A stretch of DNA of 64,000 nt from Pseudomonadota bacterium (GTDB lineage: Bacteria > Pseudomonadota > Alphaproteobacteria > Acetobacterales > Acetobacteraceae). Made by a program: the position numbers and the translations under genes. How positions within the stretch are numbered: the first letter of the stretch is position 1; each line of letters begins with the position of its first letter. The stretch lies in assembly GCA_021845985.1 (NCBI GenBank), contig JAJZES010000041.1, positions 62,001 to 126,000 of the forward strand, read 5' to 3'. This document shows, piece after piece, positions 41,471 through 50,328 of the stretch. The notes under the pieces are model-generated. The model was given only the letters and a program-made list of their open reading frames with translations. It was not told the origin of the DNA and searched no databases.

Positions 41471-42147
41471 GTCGTTGCGTCCCCCGTCGTTCTGCCTGCA
41501 TAGCGGTTGGCGTGGCGATGTAAACGGTGGCGAAGTGTCGGGCCACTGGCCGGGAACGCCAGGGACGGCCCCCGCCGCTTAGTGCGCAGCCGAATGTAAT
41601 GTTAGTCATTCTATATTTCAAAGATCATCGTCAACGTCTCCGCATAATTGCCAAATGCACGATATCTCGCGTTGTGATGGAAATTTTTCGATTGCAGAGG
41701 CGATATGTCAGTGTTAGAGCCTCTGGTGCAGGCCGGGTGGCGTGCGAGGACGTTGAGGGAGTCGCTGCCGAGATGCGAGAGAGCGGAAAAGGCCTCGTGC
41801 GCGGTACCGCCATGCCGGTGGCAACACGGCCGGCCGGCGCCAACACGATCACCTGTGCCGCTCCGATCCGGGTCACCGCAGCCGTGTTGCCGCCCGGGCC
41901 GGGACCGCGCGCGTTGCTGCGCGGGCCGCCCGCTCGCCCACCGCCGCAGACCATCACCGCAGGAGCAACAGACCACTTCTGAAGGGACGCCTCATCGGGA
42001 GCGCCAAAAAAACTGCATTCGCAAAGAATGCGGTTGCGTAGTTGATGATATGTAACAACAATTTATTGGGGTTGCGTAAGGTTTTTGTGTGTGTTAACGA
42101 TTTGTTGCTTATTGGGCAACAACGTGAACACCGCAGGGGTCTGCTGA
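41471..42147. other. Long intergenic region between the repeat-rich gene and the PEP-CTERM gene
   Basis: Nearly 680 bases without a convincing gene. The parts at about 41600-41720 and 42000-42147 are A+T-rich, unlike the rest of the window, and probably hold promoters for the flanking divergent genes. 42015-42031 contains the inverted repeat GCATTC-GCAAA-GAATGC. The middle (41730-41960) is GC-rich and has open frames on both strands with no recognisable domain; a minus-strand fragment (SNARGPGPGGNTAAVTRIG) is faintly reminiscent of a repeat-protein remnant but is not strong enough to call. Confidence 0.6.
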
Positions 42148-43059
42148 ATGCGTCGGGTCCAGGCTCCGCGCCTTGTATGGGCTGTACTGGCCGTCATCGC
42201 GGCGACTTTGGGCGCCGTACTGCCGGCGCGTGCCGACAACATGGTGATCACCTATTCGGCCGCCGGGGTGACCGCGCCGGACTTCTCCAGCAACAGCACG
42301 ACCGGCATCTGCTACAACACCACCGTCTGCGATTACGGGCTGGAGAACTTCAGCGGCTGGAGCGGCGGCAGCCCCTATACGTCGGCCTTCAAGGACGGCG
42401 GAACCGGCACCTACAACCAGCCGACCGGCGTATCGTTCAGCGGCACCTACGCTGTCGGCGCCAACACCAACACCAGCGGGACCACCGATGCCTGGGTGCA
42501 CTCGGCACAAAACCAGTACGGCGGCCTCAACGGCAATGGGTATCCCGAATTGTTCGGCAACGGCTCGACGACCGCTCCGGCCAACTACACATTGTCGCTC
42601 AGCGCGGGCGGTGTGCCGGGCACCAACTATTTTGGCATCTGGATCAGCGCCCTCGATCCGTACAACGACCTCAAAATCTTCGACGGAAACACGGTGATCG
42701 CCGAGTTCAACTCGACCACATTGCAAGCCAAGCTTGGCAACTGCGCCAGTCCGTCCACCAACCTCTACTGCGGCAATCCCACGACGCAGTTCAAGGGCCA
42801 GGACAGCGGCGAGTTGTTCGTCTATGTCAACGTCTTCGACCTGTCCAACTACATCACCAAGGTCGAGTTTTTCGACAGCGGCTCAACCGGTTTCGAATCG
42901 ACAAACCACGCCGTCGCCTATGTCAATCCGATCCATGTCACCGGAACCGTTGTGCAGGTTCCGGAACCCTCAACGCTGGCGCTGCTGGTGCCGACACTGC
43001 TCGCCCTCGGCGGCCTGCGCCGCCTGGACGGCTACGCGCCCTCGGTGTCGAGGGCATAG
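42148..43059 (+). CDS. PEP-CTERM sorting domain protein
   Basis: A 303-residue exported protein: signal peptide (about 1-29, ending PARA), a Ser/Thr/Asn/Gly-rich beta-type body (NMVITYSAAGVTAPDFSSNSTTG ... YVNVFDLSNYITKVEFFDSG), and the PEP-CTERM tripartite tail at 271-303 (VPEPSTLALLVPTLLALGGLRR). Exosortase cleaves at this motif and couples export to exopolysaccharide production. The tail continues 11 residues beyond the RR pair, longer than usual. Its promoter likely lies in the A+T-rich stretch upstream. The 3' end overlaps the convergent phoB by 28 bases. No exosortase gene is in the window. Confidence 0.82.
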   Translation: MRRVQAPRLVWAVLAVIAATLGAVLPARADNMVITYSAAGVTAPDFSSNSTTGICYNTTVCDYGLENFSGWSGGSPYTSAFKDGGTGTYNQPTGVSFSGTYAVGANTNTSGTTDAWVHSAQNQYGGLNGNGYPELFGNGSTTAPANYTLSLSAGGVPGTNYFGIWISALDPYNDLKIFDGNTVIAEFNSTTLQAKLGNCASPSTNLYCGNPTTQFKGQDSGELFVYVNVFDLSNYITKVEFFDSGSTGFESTNHAVAYVNPIHVTGTVVQVPEPSTLALLVPTLLALGGLRRLDGYAPSVSRA

Positions 43060-43763
43060 CCCGCCGCGCGCACCGTCCGCACCACGTCCAACTCGCCCTC
43101 GCCGTTGATCGACTTGCGCAGCCGGCGGATATGCACATCGACGGTGCGCGGCTCGACATGGATGTCGCGGCCCCACACCGCATCCAGCAGCTCCTCGCGG
43201 GCAAACACCCGGCGCGGATGCTGCATGAAATACTCCAGCAGCCGGAACTCGGTCGGCCCCAGATGCAGTGCCCGCCCGTTGCGCTGCACCCGGTGGGTGG
43301 CCAGATCCATGCTCAGGTCGTGGAACTCCAGCCGCCCCTTGGTCGGCACGCTGTTGGCCCGCCGCAGCAGCGCCCGCATCCGCGCCAGCAGCGCCTCCAT
43401 GTTGAACGGCTTGGTGATGTAGTCATCGGCGCCGGTGTTCAGCCCGCGCACCGCGTCCTGATCCTCGGTGCGCGCCGTCACCATGATCACCGGCAGATCG
43501 CGTGAGGCGCTGCGCCGGCGGATCTGGCGGCACACCTCGATGCCCGACAGCGCCGGCAGCATCCAGTCGAGCAGCACCAGATCGGGCGGCGCCTCGGCGA
43601 TGCGCGCCAGCGCCTCCTGCCCGTCCGCCGCCTCATCGACGCGAAACCCCTGTTTTTCCAGATTGTAGCGCAGCATGGTGGCGAGCGCCGGCTCATCCTC
43701 GACGACCAGCACCAGCGGTTTCGACAGCGCCGGAACGGTGTCCTGCATGGTCATCCTTTGCAT
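43032..43763 (-). CDS. phoB: Phosphate regulon response regulator PhoB
   Basis: A 243-residue OmpR-family regulator. The receiver has acidic residues VEDEP near residue 21 and phosphorylatable Asp66 in LVLLDWMLPALSGIEV; the winged-helix output domain ends in REELLDAVWGRDIHVEPRTVDVHIRRLRKSINGEGELDVVRTVRAAGYAL. It activates Pho boxes under phosphate starvation. Start 43763 is five bases after the phoU stop with GGGAG eight bases upstream; internal ATGs at 43754 and 43748 are possible. Last gene of the pst operon. The partner kinase PhoR is not in the window. Confidence 0.93.
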   Translation of the reverse strand: MQRMTMQDTVPALSKPLVLVVEDEPALATMLRYNLEKQGFRVDEAADGQEALARIAEAPPDLVLLDWMLPALSGIEVCRQIRRRSASRDLPVIMVTARTEDQDAVRGLNTGADDYITKPFNMEALLARMRALLRRANSVPTKGRLEFHDLSMDLATHRVQRNGRALHLGPTEFRLLEYFMQHPRRVFAREELLDAVWGRDIHVEPRTVDVHIRRLRKSINGEGELDVVRTVRAAGYALDTEGA

Positions 43764-43768
43764 GGCGG

Positions 43769-44488
43769 TCACTCCCTCGGCCGCACCACGGCATAGGCCG
43801 AGGTATCGCCCTTCGGCCGGGCGCCGGTCAGCGCCTCGCCCTTGATGGCGTAATAGAGTGTCTCGGCGATATTGGTCGCGTGGTCGCCGACCCGCTCCAG
43901 ATTCTTGGCAATGAACAGCAGATGCGTGCACGGCGTGATGTTGCGCGGATCTTCCATCATGTAGGTGATCAGTTCGCGGAACAGCGCGTTGTAGATTTCA
44001 TCGATCTTGTCGTCGGAGCGCCAGACCTCGACCGCGGCATCGGCGTCGCTGTCGCCGATGGCGTCGATCACCAGCTTGAGATTCTGCTGCACCAGCCGGC
44101 CCATATTGGCCAGTCCGGTGAGCGGGAACGGCAGGCTGTACTGGTTGAGCACGAGGCTCCGCTTGGCGACGTTGGCGGCGTAGTCGCCGATGCGTTCAAG
44201 ATCGCCGGTGATGCGCAGACAGGCGACGATCAGCCGCAAATCTTGCGCCATCGGCTGCCGCAGCGCCAGCAGGCGGATGACGAATTGTTGAATCTGGTAT
44301 TCCAGTGCGTCAACCTGCGGATCGGTCTCGACCACTTTCCCGGCCACCGCGTCGTCGCGGTCGAGCACCGCCTCGCATGCCATCGCCACCTCGCTCTCGA
44401 CCAGACCGCCCATCTCGGTGATCAGCGTGCGCAGGCGGTTCAGCTCCTGTTCGAAGCTCTTGACGATGTGCTCGGTGACTTCGGGCAT
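43769..44488 (-). CDS. phoU: Phosphate transport system regulator PhoU
   Basis: A 239-residue helical protein with two PhoU repeats: VKSFEQELNRLRTLITEMGGLVESEVAMACEAVL and, at DDKIDEIYNALFRELITYMMEDPRNITPCTHLLFIAKNLERVGDHATNIAETLYYAIKGE, the E/DxxxD metal-binding motifs RIGDYAANVA and RVGDHATNIA. PhoU connects the Pst transporter to PhoR/PhoB and dampens phosphate uptake. It lies 31 bases downstream of pstB and just upstream of phoB. Confidence 0.95.
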   Translation of the reverse strand: MPEVTEHIVKSFEQELNRLRTLITEMGGLVESEVAMACEAVLDRDDAVAGKVVETDPQVDALEYQIQQFVIRLLALRQPMAQDLRLIVACLRITGDLERIGDYAANVAKRSLVLNQYSLPFPLTGLANMGRLVQQNLKLVIDAIGDSDADAAVEVWRSDDKIDEIYNALFRELITYMMEDPRNITPCTHLLFIAKNLERVGDHATNIAETLYYAIKGEALTGARPKGDTSAYAVVRPRE

Positions 44489-44519
44489 GTTGCCTACTCC
44501 GTCTGAAAGCGGCGCGGGG

Positions 44520-45338
44520 TCATCCGAACCGCCCGGTGATGTATTCCTGCGTGCGCTTCTCACGCGGCGCCGTGAACATCTGCGTCGCCGTGCCGACCTC
44601 GACCAGTTCGCCGAGATAGAACAGCGCCACCCGGTCGGCACAGCGCCCCGCTTGCTGCATGTTGTGAGTGACGATGGCGATGGTGAACTCGTGCTTCAGC
44701 TCGTCGATCAGCTCCTCGATCTTCAGCGTGCTGATCGGATCGAGTGCGCTGGTCGGCTCGTCGAGCAGGATCACCTCCGGGCGGGTGGCGATGGTGCGGG
44801 CGATGCACAGCCGCTGCTGCTGCCCGCCCGACAATCCCATCGCCGAGCCGCCCAGCCGGTCCTTCACCTCGTCCCACAGCGCGGCGCGGGTCAGCGACCA
44901 TTCGATGCGCTCATCCAGCGCACTGCGCGACAGTTTCTCATGCAGCTTGACGCCGAAGGCGATGTTGTCGCCGATCGACATCGGGAACGGCGTCGGCTTC
45001 TGAAACACCATGCCGATGCGGCTGCGCAACTGGTTGAGATCGAGGCCCGGGGCGATGATGTTCTCCCCGTCCATCAGCACCTCGCCGGTGGCGCGCTGGT
45101 TCGGGTAGAGGTCGTACATGCGGTTGAGCACGCGCAGCAGCGTCGATTTGCCGCAGCCCGAAGGGCCGATCAGCGCCGTCACCTGCCGGCGCAGCATATC
45201 CACGGTGATGGATTTCAGCGCCCGGTTGCCGCCGTAGAAGAACTCCAGGTTGCGGATGGCGATATGCACCGCGTCCTCCGCCTGCCCCGCCGGCGGCACG
45301 ACCAGGCCGGACGATGACGGGGTGACGGTCTGGCTCAT
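44520..45338 (-). CDS. pstB: Phosphate ABC transporter ATP-binding protein PstB
   Basis: A 272-residue ATPase with Walker [10 protein letters not shown] (58-66), the Pst-type [18 protein letters not shown]-loop [24 protein letters not shown], signature [16 protein letters not shown], Walker [24 protein letters not shown] and the His switch [24 protein letters not shown]. It has a 25-residue extension before the core compared with E. coli PstB. It drives the phosphate importer with PstC and PstA. Start 45338 follows pstA by 17 bases. Confidence 0.96.
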   Translation of the reverse strand: MSQTVTPSSSGLVVPPAGQAEDAVHIAIRNLEFFYGGNRALKSITVDMLRRQVTALIGPSGCGKSTLLRVLNRMYDLYPNQRATGEVLMDGENIIAPGLDLNQLRSRIGMVFQKPTPFPMSIGDNIAFGVKLHEKLSRSALDERIEWSLTRAALWDEVKDRLGGSAMGLSGGQQQRLCIARTIATRPEVILLDEPTSALDPISTLKIEELIDELKHEFTIAIVTHNMQQAGRCADRVALFYLGELVEVGTATQMFTAPREKRTQEYITGRFG

Positions 45339-45355
45339 CGGCACGGCGTTTCCCC

Positions 45356-46201
45356 TCAGCTTCGCCGGCGCAGCGCGGCGCGCGCGCCGACGCTCAGCAC
45401 CAGCACCACGACGGTCATCAGCAGCGCCCCGGCCCAGGCCAGTTGATGCCACTGATCATACGGACTAAGCGCGAACTGGAAGATGACGACCGGAATATTG
45501 GCCATCGGATTGGCCGGGTTGGCGGTCCAGTACTGGTTGTTCAGCGCGGTGAACAGCAGCGGCGCCGTCTCGCCGCTGATGCGCGCGATGCCGAGCAGGA
45601 TGCCGGTGACGATGCCGGTGCGCGCCGCCGGCCAGATCACCTGCGCCACCATGCGCCATTTCGGCGCGCCCAGCGCCAGCGCCGCCTCGCGCAGCGCCGA
45701 GGGCACCAGTCGCATGGTCTCGTCGCTGGTCCGCACCACCACCGGCAGCAGCACCACGGCCAGCGCCACGCCGCCGGCCCAGCCGGAGAAATGGCCGACC
45801 GGGCGCACCGCCAGCGTATAGACGAACAGCCCGATGATGATCGACGGCGCCGACAGCAGGATGTCGTTGAGGAACCGCACGATCTCGGCGAAGGCGCGGC
45901 CATGCGCGTATTCCGCCAGGAAGGTGCCCGCCATCACCCCCACCGGGGCGCCGAGCACGATGCCGAGAGCGATGATGATGGCGCTGCCGACGATGGCATT
46001 GAGCAGCCCGCCGCTGTCGCCCGGCGGCGGCGTCATCTGGGTGAACAGATGCGGCGAGATCGCACTGACGCCGTTGTACAGCGTGGTGCCGAGAATCCAC
46101 ACCAGCCAGATCAGCCCGAACAGCGTCGCCAGCGTGGCAAGACCGAGGCCAATGACGTTGACCACATGGCGCCGCCGGTGCAGCGCGCGTGACGCGCTCA
46201 T
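45356..46201 (-). CDS. pstA: Phosphate ABC transporter permease PstA
   Basis: A 281-residue membrane protein with six predicted helices: [68 protein letters not shown] (the conserved PstA N-S-A-P-S/I segment) and the EAA loop [27 protein letters not shown]. Forms the phosphate channel with PstC. Its start overlaps the pstC stop by four bases. Confidence 0.95.
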   Translation of the reverse strand: MSASRALHRRRHVVNVIGLGLATLATLFGLIWLVWILGTTLYNGVSAISPHLFTQMTPPPGDSGGLLNAIVGSAIIIALGIVLGAPVGVMAGTFLAEYAHGRAFAEIVRFLNDILLSAPSIIIGLFVYTLAVRPVGHFSGWAGGVALAVVLLPVVVRTSDETMRLVPSALREAALALGAPKWRMVAQVIWPAARTGIVTGILLGIARISGETAPLLFTALNNQYWTANPANPMANIPVVIFQFALSPYDQWHQLAWAGALLMTVVVLVLSVGARAALRRRS

Positions 46202-47175
46202 GGCCGCCCCCCCGCCCGCCGCGCCAGCCGCAGCAGCATCAGCTTGGCCACGGCGAGCACGATGAAGGTGACGACGAACAGCACGAAGCCGAGCGCGATC
46301 AGCGACTGGCGGTAGATCGCGGAATCGGCTTCGGTGAACTCGTTGGCAATCGCCGCGGCGATGGAGTTGCCCGGCGCCAGCAGCGACAGGCTGAACTCAT
46401 GCGCGTTGCCGAGCACGAAGGTCACCGCCATGGTCTCGCCGAGTGCCCGGCCGAGGCCGAGGAAAATGCCGCCGACGACGGCGCTGCGGGTGTATGGCAG
46501 CACCACCTGACGCACCACCTCCCAGCGCGTCGCGCCCAGCGCGAAGGCGGATTCGCGCAGCGGCGGCGGCACCAGCGCGAACACGTCGCGCATCACCGAG
46601 GAGATGAACGGGATCACCATGATCGCCAGGATGATCCCCGCCGTCAGCATGCCGATACCGAGCGGCGGCCCGCTGAACAGCACGCCGATGGCCGGCAGTT
46701 GGCCCAGCGTCGCATCGAGCCAGGGATCGACATAATCCGACATGAACGGCACGAACACGAACAGGCCCCACATGCCGTAGATGATCGACGGCACGCCGGC
46801 GAGCAACTCGATCGCCGCGCCCACCGGCGCGCGCATCCAGGCCGGCGCCACCTCGTTGAGGAACACCGCGATGCCGAAGCTGACCGGCACCGCGATCAGC
46901 ATGGCGATGACCGCGGTGACCAGGGTGCCATAGACCGGCACCAGGGCGGTGAACCGCTTGGTCACCGGGTCCCATTCGGTACCCAGGAAGAAATGCAGCC
47001 CGAAACGCTGGAACGCCGGCAGCCCGCCGAGCAGCATCGACAGCGCCGCCAGCCCGAGCACCGCCAGCACCAGCAGCGCGGCGGCGCCGGCGACGAGGCG
47101 GAACGCCGCATCGCCGCGCCGCCGCCGCCGCGCCGCGGCGCCGGGGAGCAGGCCGCTGTGAACCGAAGCCGACAT
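46198..47175 (-). CDS. pstC: Phosphate ABC transporter permease PstC
   Basis: A 325-residue membrane protein: an Arg-rich cytoplasmic N-terminus ([13 protein letters not shown]), then helices, the PstC segment LIAVPVSFGIAVFLNEVAPAW, AIELLAGVPSIIYGMWGLFVFVPF and EAA loop ESAFALGATRWEVVRQVVLPYTRSAVVGGIFLGLGRALGETMAV. Start at 47175 (MSASVHSG) or two codons earlier. Second gene of the operon pstS-pstC-pstA-pstB-phoU-phoB, overlapping pstA. Confidence 0.95.
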   Translation of the reverse strand: MSASVHSGLLPGAAARRRRRGDAAFRLVAGAAALLVLAVLGLAALSMLLGGLPAFQRFGLHFFLGTEWDPVTKRFTALVPVYGTLVTAVIAMLIAVPVSFGIAVFLNEVAPAWMRAPVGAAIELLAGVPSIIYGMWGLFVFVPFMSDYVDPWLDATLGQLPAIGVLFSGPPLGIGMLTAGIILAIMVIPFISSVMRDVFALVPPPLRESAFALGATRWEVVRQVVLPYTRSAVVGGIFLGLGRALGETMAVTFVLGNAHEFSLSLLAPGNSIAAAIANEFTEADSAIYRQSLIALGFVLFVVTFIVLAVAKLMLLRLARRAGGRP

Positions 47176-47208
47176 CAGCACTCTCGCATCTGGCGGTGGT
47201 CTGCTCCG

Positions 47209-48237
47209 TCACTCGGCGTGGATATTGGCTGCCCAGTAGGACTCGATCTGCTTGACCACAATGTCGGGGAAGGAAACATAGTCGAGTGCCGCCGACATCG
47301 CCTGCCCGTTCTCCAGCGTCCAGCGGAAGAACGCCAGCGCCGATTTGGCCCGCGCCGCGTCCTTCGGCTGCTTGTACATCAGGATGAACGTCGTCGCCGC
47401 GATCGGATAGGCCTCGGCACCCGGCGCGTTGGTCATCACCAGATTGAAATCCTGCGCATGCGCCCAGTCGGCGCTGGCCGCCGCGGCCTGGAACGCGGCG
47501 ACGCTCGGCTTGACGAAACTGCCGGCCGCGTTCTGCAGCAGCGTGTAGGTCATCTTGTTCTGGATGACATAGGCGTACTCGACATAGCCGATCGAGCCTT
47601 TCAGCCGCTCGACATAGGCCGCAACCCCCTCGTTGCCCTTGCCGCCAACCCCGGTGGGCCAGGAAACCGCGGTGCCCTCGCCGACCTTCTGCTTCCACTC
47701 CGGGCTGATCTTGGACAGATAGTTCACCCAGTTGAACGTCGTGCCGGAGCCGTCGGAGCGGTGGACCACGGTGATCCGCAGATCCGGCAGCTTCAGGCCA
47801 GGGTTGAGCGCCACCAGCGCGGGATCGTTCCAGGTCTTGATCTTGCCGAGGAAGATGTCGGCCAGCACCGGCCCGGTCAGTTTCAGCTCGCCCGCGCCGA
47901 TGCCGGCGATGTTGACCACCGGCACGTCGGCGCCCATCACCAGCGGAAACTGCGCCAGCCCCGCCTGCGCCAGATCGGCCGGCGCCATCGGCATGTCGGA
48001 GGCGCCGAAATCCACAGTGCCGGCCTTGATCTGGGCGATGCCGCCACCCGAGCCGATCGACTGATAATTAACCTGCAGCTTGCCCTGCCTCGCGTATTCC
48101 GCCGACCATTTCGACAGCACCGGATAGACGAAGGTGGACCCCGCGCCGGTAATCTGCTGCTGCGCCTCGGCCCGCCCGGCCCCGACCGCCATCGTGCCGG
48201 CGATGCACAGCGCCAGCCATATCCGCGTGATCTGCAT
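47209..48237 (-). CDS. pstS: Phosphate-binding periplasmic protein PstS
   Basis: A 342-residue protein with a 25-residue Sec signal (MQITRIWLALCIAGTMAVGA...AEA) and a PstS fold: QITGAGSTFVYPVLSKWSAEYAR (phosphate-binding Thr/Ser), IKAGTVDFGASDMPM, VVHRSDGSGTTFNWVNYLSKISPEWK (Arg/Asp/Ser/Gly phosphate ligands). Captures phosphate for the PstCAB importer. Start 48237 follows GGAGGATTT; the longer open frame upstream is antisense to rsmB. A Pho box lies about 90 bases upstream, so phosphate starvation should induce the whole operon. Confidence 0.96.
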   Translation of the reverse strand: MQITRIWLALCIAGTMAVGAGRAEAQQQITGAGSTFVYPVLSKWSAEYARQGKLQVNYQSIGSGGGIAQIKAGTVDFGASDMPMAPADLAQAGLAQFPLVMGADVPVVNIAGIGAGELKLTGPVLADIFLGKIKTWNDPALVALNPGLKLPDLRITVVHRSDGSGTTFNWVNYLSKISPEWKQKVGEGTAVSWPTGVGGKGNEGVAAYVERLKGSIGYVEYAYVIQNKMTYTLLQNAAGSFVKPSVAAFQAAAASADWAHAQDFNLVMTNAPGAEAYPIAATTFILMYKQPKDAARAKSALAFFRWTLENGQAMSAALDYVSFPDIVVKQIESYWAANIHAE

Positions 48238-48327
48238 AAATCCTCCTGCCGCGCTCGCCCCGCGGTGCCGCGGGGTGCAACGCGGCCGGACCATAGTTGG
48301 CGGCAACGAAGCCCGTGTTGCAAGACG

Positions 48328-48345
48328 ATGACAGTACGATGACAA
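48328..48345 (-). promoter_or_regulatory. Pho box upstream of pstS
   Basis: On the minus strand two direct heptamers, TTGTCAT (48345-48339) and CTGTCAT (48334-48328), are separated by four bases (CGTA), the 11-base periodicity of PhoB binding sites. It lies 91 bases before the pstS start. PhoB bound here should activate the pst-phoU-phoB operon. The site also sits about 36 bases upstream of the rsmB start chosen on the other strand. Confidence 0.88.
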
Positions 48346-48380
48346 TTGCCTCGGCCGCCGCGCCGCGTCATGCAGCGCCC

Positions 48381-49613
48381 ATGCCAGACCCAACCCGTGA
48401 CGCCGCCTTCCTGCTGCTGACCGCGGTGCTCGACCGGCACCGTGGGCTCGATGACGCGCTGGAGGCGCTGCCGCCGCTCGACGCGCGCGACCGTGCCGCC
48501 GCGCACCGGCTCGCCGCGGCGGTGCTGCGCCGGCTCGGCACGCTCGATGCGGCGCTGGAGCCGCTGCTGAAAAAGGCGCCGCCCGACCCGGTGCGCCATG
48601 TGCTGCGGCTCGGCGCCGCCGGCCTGCTGCTGCTCGACACCCCGGCGCATGCCGCGGTCGCCACCGCCGTCGCGCTGGCGCGCACCCAGCGCCTTGCCCC
48701 GTTCGCCGGGCTGGTCAACGCGGTGCTGCGCCGCCTCGCCGCCGCCGGGCCGGCGGCGCTGGCGGCGCTCGACGGCCCGCGACTCGACACGCCGGCCTGG
48801 CTGTGGTCGGCCTGGGGAGCGGAGGCCCGCGCCATCGCCGAGGCGCATCGGCATGAGGCGCCGCTCGATCTCACCCTGGCGCCGGGCACCGCCGCGCCGC
48901 CCGGCGGCTTGCGCTTGCCGACCGGCTCCTGGCGCTATCCGCCCGGCACCCGGCCAGCCGAGTTGCCAGGCTTTGCCGAGGGCGGGTTCTGGGTGCAGGA
49001 CGCCGCCGCCGCGCTCGCCGCCCGGCTGCTGGCGCCGCGCGCCGGGGAGCGGGTGATCGACCTCTGCGCCGCCCCCGGTGGCAAGACCGCCCAGCTCGCC
49101 GCCGCCGGCGCCGCCGTGGTCGCGGTGGAGCGCGACCCGGCGCGCCTCGCCCGGCTGCGCGACAACCTCGCCCGGCTGCGCCTGTCGGTGGAGACCGTCG
49201 CCGCCGACGCCGCGACCTGGCGGCCGGCGGCGCCGGCCGATGCGGTGCTGCTGGACGCGCCATGCAGCGCCACCGGCACCATCCGCCGCCATCCCGACGT
49301 GCCGCATCTCAAGCGCGCCCGCGACCTGCCGGCGCTGACTGCGCAGCAGGACCGGCTGCTCGCCGCCGCCGCCGGCATGCTGCGGCCGGGCGGGCGGCTG
49401 GTCTATGCCGTCTGCTCGCTGCAGCCCGAGGAAGGCGCCGCCCGCGCCGCCGCGGCGCTGGCGCAGCTCGGCCTGCGCCACGATCCGGTCCGCGCCGAGG
49501 AAGCCGCCGGCCTGCCGGTCACCCCGGAGGGGTTCCTGCGCACCACCCCTGCATTGTGGCCCGAGCATGGCGGCATGGACGGGTTCTTTCTCGCGCGTTT
49601 CATTCACCCTTGA
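48381..49613 (+). CDS. rsmB: 16S rRNA (cytosine-967-C5)-methyltransferase-like RsmB
   Basis: A protein of about 410 residues with an N-terminal NusB-like RNA-binding domain (DPTRDAAFLLLTAVLDRHRGLDDALEALPPLDARDRAAAHRLAAAVLRRLG) and a C-terminal SAM methyltransferase: FAEGGFWVQDAAAALAARLLAP, VIDLCAAPGGKTAQLAAAG (SAM loop), catalytic Cys in DAPCSATGTIRRHPD and the releasing Cys in VYAVCSLQPEEG. Start 48381 is preferred; ATG 48339 would lie within the Pho box. Divergent from pstS, so PhoB bound between them might influence both. Confidence 0.88.
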   Translation: MPDPTRDAAFLLLTAVLDRHRGLDDALEALPPLDARDRAAAHRLAAAVLRRLGTLDAALEPLLKKAPPDPVRHVLRLGAAGLLLLDTPAHAAVATAVALARTQRLAPFAGLVNAVLRRLAAAGPAALAALDGPRLDTPAWLWSAWGAEARAIAEAHRHEAPLDLTLAPGTAAPPGGLRLPTGSWRYPPGTRPAELPGFAEGGFWVQDAAAALAARLLAPRAGERVIDLCAAPGGKTAQLAAAGAAVVAVERDPARLARLRDNLARLRLSVETVAADAATWRPAAPADAVLLDAPCSATGTIRRHPDVPHLKRARDLPALTAQQDRLLAAAAGMLRPGGRLVYAVCSLQPEEGAARAAAALAQLGLRHDPVRAEEAAGLPVTPEGFLRTTPALWPEHGGMDGFFLARFIHP

Positions 49614-49653
49614 TCGCTTGCCGCCTGCGGAGTCGCCCGTCTAGAACCCGTGT

Positions 49654-50328
49654 ATGGCGCAGCCTGCCCCAAGCCCTCTGCTGATCGCTCCAAGCCTGCT
49701 CTCCGCCGATTTCGCCCGCTTGGGCGAAGAGGTTAAAGCTGTGCAGGATGCCGGCGCCGATTGGCTGCATCTCGATGTGATGGACGGGCATTTCGTGCCC
49801 AACCTCACCTTCGGGCCGGCGCTGATCAAGGCGTTGCGGCCGCACTGTCGGCTGCCGTTCGACGTGCATCTGATGATCGCGCCGGCCGACCCCTATCTCG
49901 CCGCCTTCGCCGAGGCCGGGGCCGACCATATCCTGGTGCATCCCGAATCCGGGCCGCATCTGCACCGCTCGCTGCAAAGCATCCGCGCGCTCGGCTGCAG
50001 GCCGGGCGTGGTGCTCAACCCGGCGACGCCGATCGACGCGCTCGCCTGGGTCATCGACCTGATCGACGTGGTGCTGGTGATGGGCGTCAACCCCGGTTTC
50101 GGCGGTCAGCATTTCCTCACCGGCCAGTTGCCCAAAATCAGCGCGCTGCGCGCCATGATCGGCGCGACCGGGCGGCCGATCCGCCTCGCCGTCGATGGCG
50201 GCGTCAGTGCCGAGACGACGCCCGACATCGTCGCCGCCGGCGCCGACGTGCTGATCGCCGGCAGCGCGGTGTTCGGCCGGCCCGACTACGCCGCGGCGGT
50301 CGCCGCCCTGCGCGCGGCGGCACGATGA
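49654..50328 (+). CDS. rpe: Ribulose-phosphate 3-epimerase
   Basis: A 224-residue TIM barrel with all Rpe signatures: [35 protein letters not shown] (metal His and catalytic Asp), [45 protein letters not shown] (phosphate and the Met/Gly loop), [16 protein letters not shown] (second catalytic Asp). It interconverts ribulose-5-phosphate and xylulose-5-phosphate in the pentose phosphate pathway. Its stop overlaps the heparinase-like gene start by four bases. Confidence 0.96.
   Translation: MAQPAPSPLLIAPSLLSADFARLGEEVKAVQDAGADWLHLDVMDGHFVPNLTFGPALIKALRPHCRLPFDVHLMIAPADPYLAAFAEAGADHILVHPESGPHLHRSLQSIRALGCRPGVVLNPATPIDALAWVIDLIDVVLVMGVNPGFGGQHFLTGQLPKISALRAMIGATGRPIRLAVDGGVSAETTPDIVAAGADVLIAGSAVFGRPDYAAAVAALRAAAR

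Noticed and set aside
41631-41957. Minus-strand open frame in the long intergenic gap
   Set aside because: No recognised domain, no ribosome-binding site, and it runs into A+T-rich non-coding-like sequence; at most a decayed repeat-protein fragment.
46189-48342. Plus-strand open frame of about 717 residues
   Set aside because: Antisense to pstC and pstS, both of which have full domain support; composition typical of a GC shadow.
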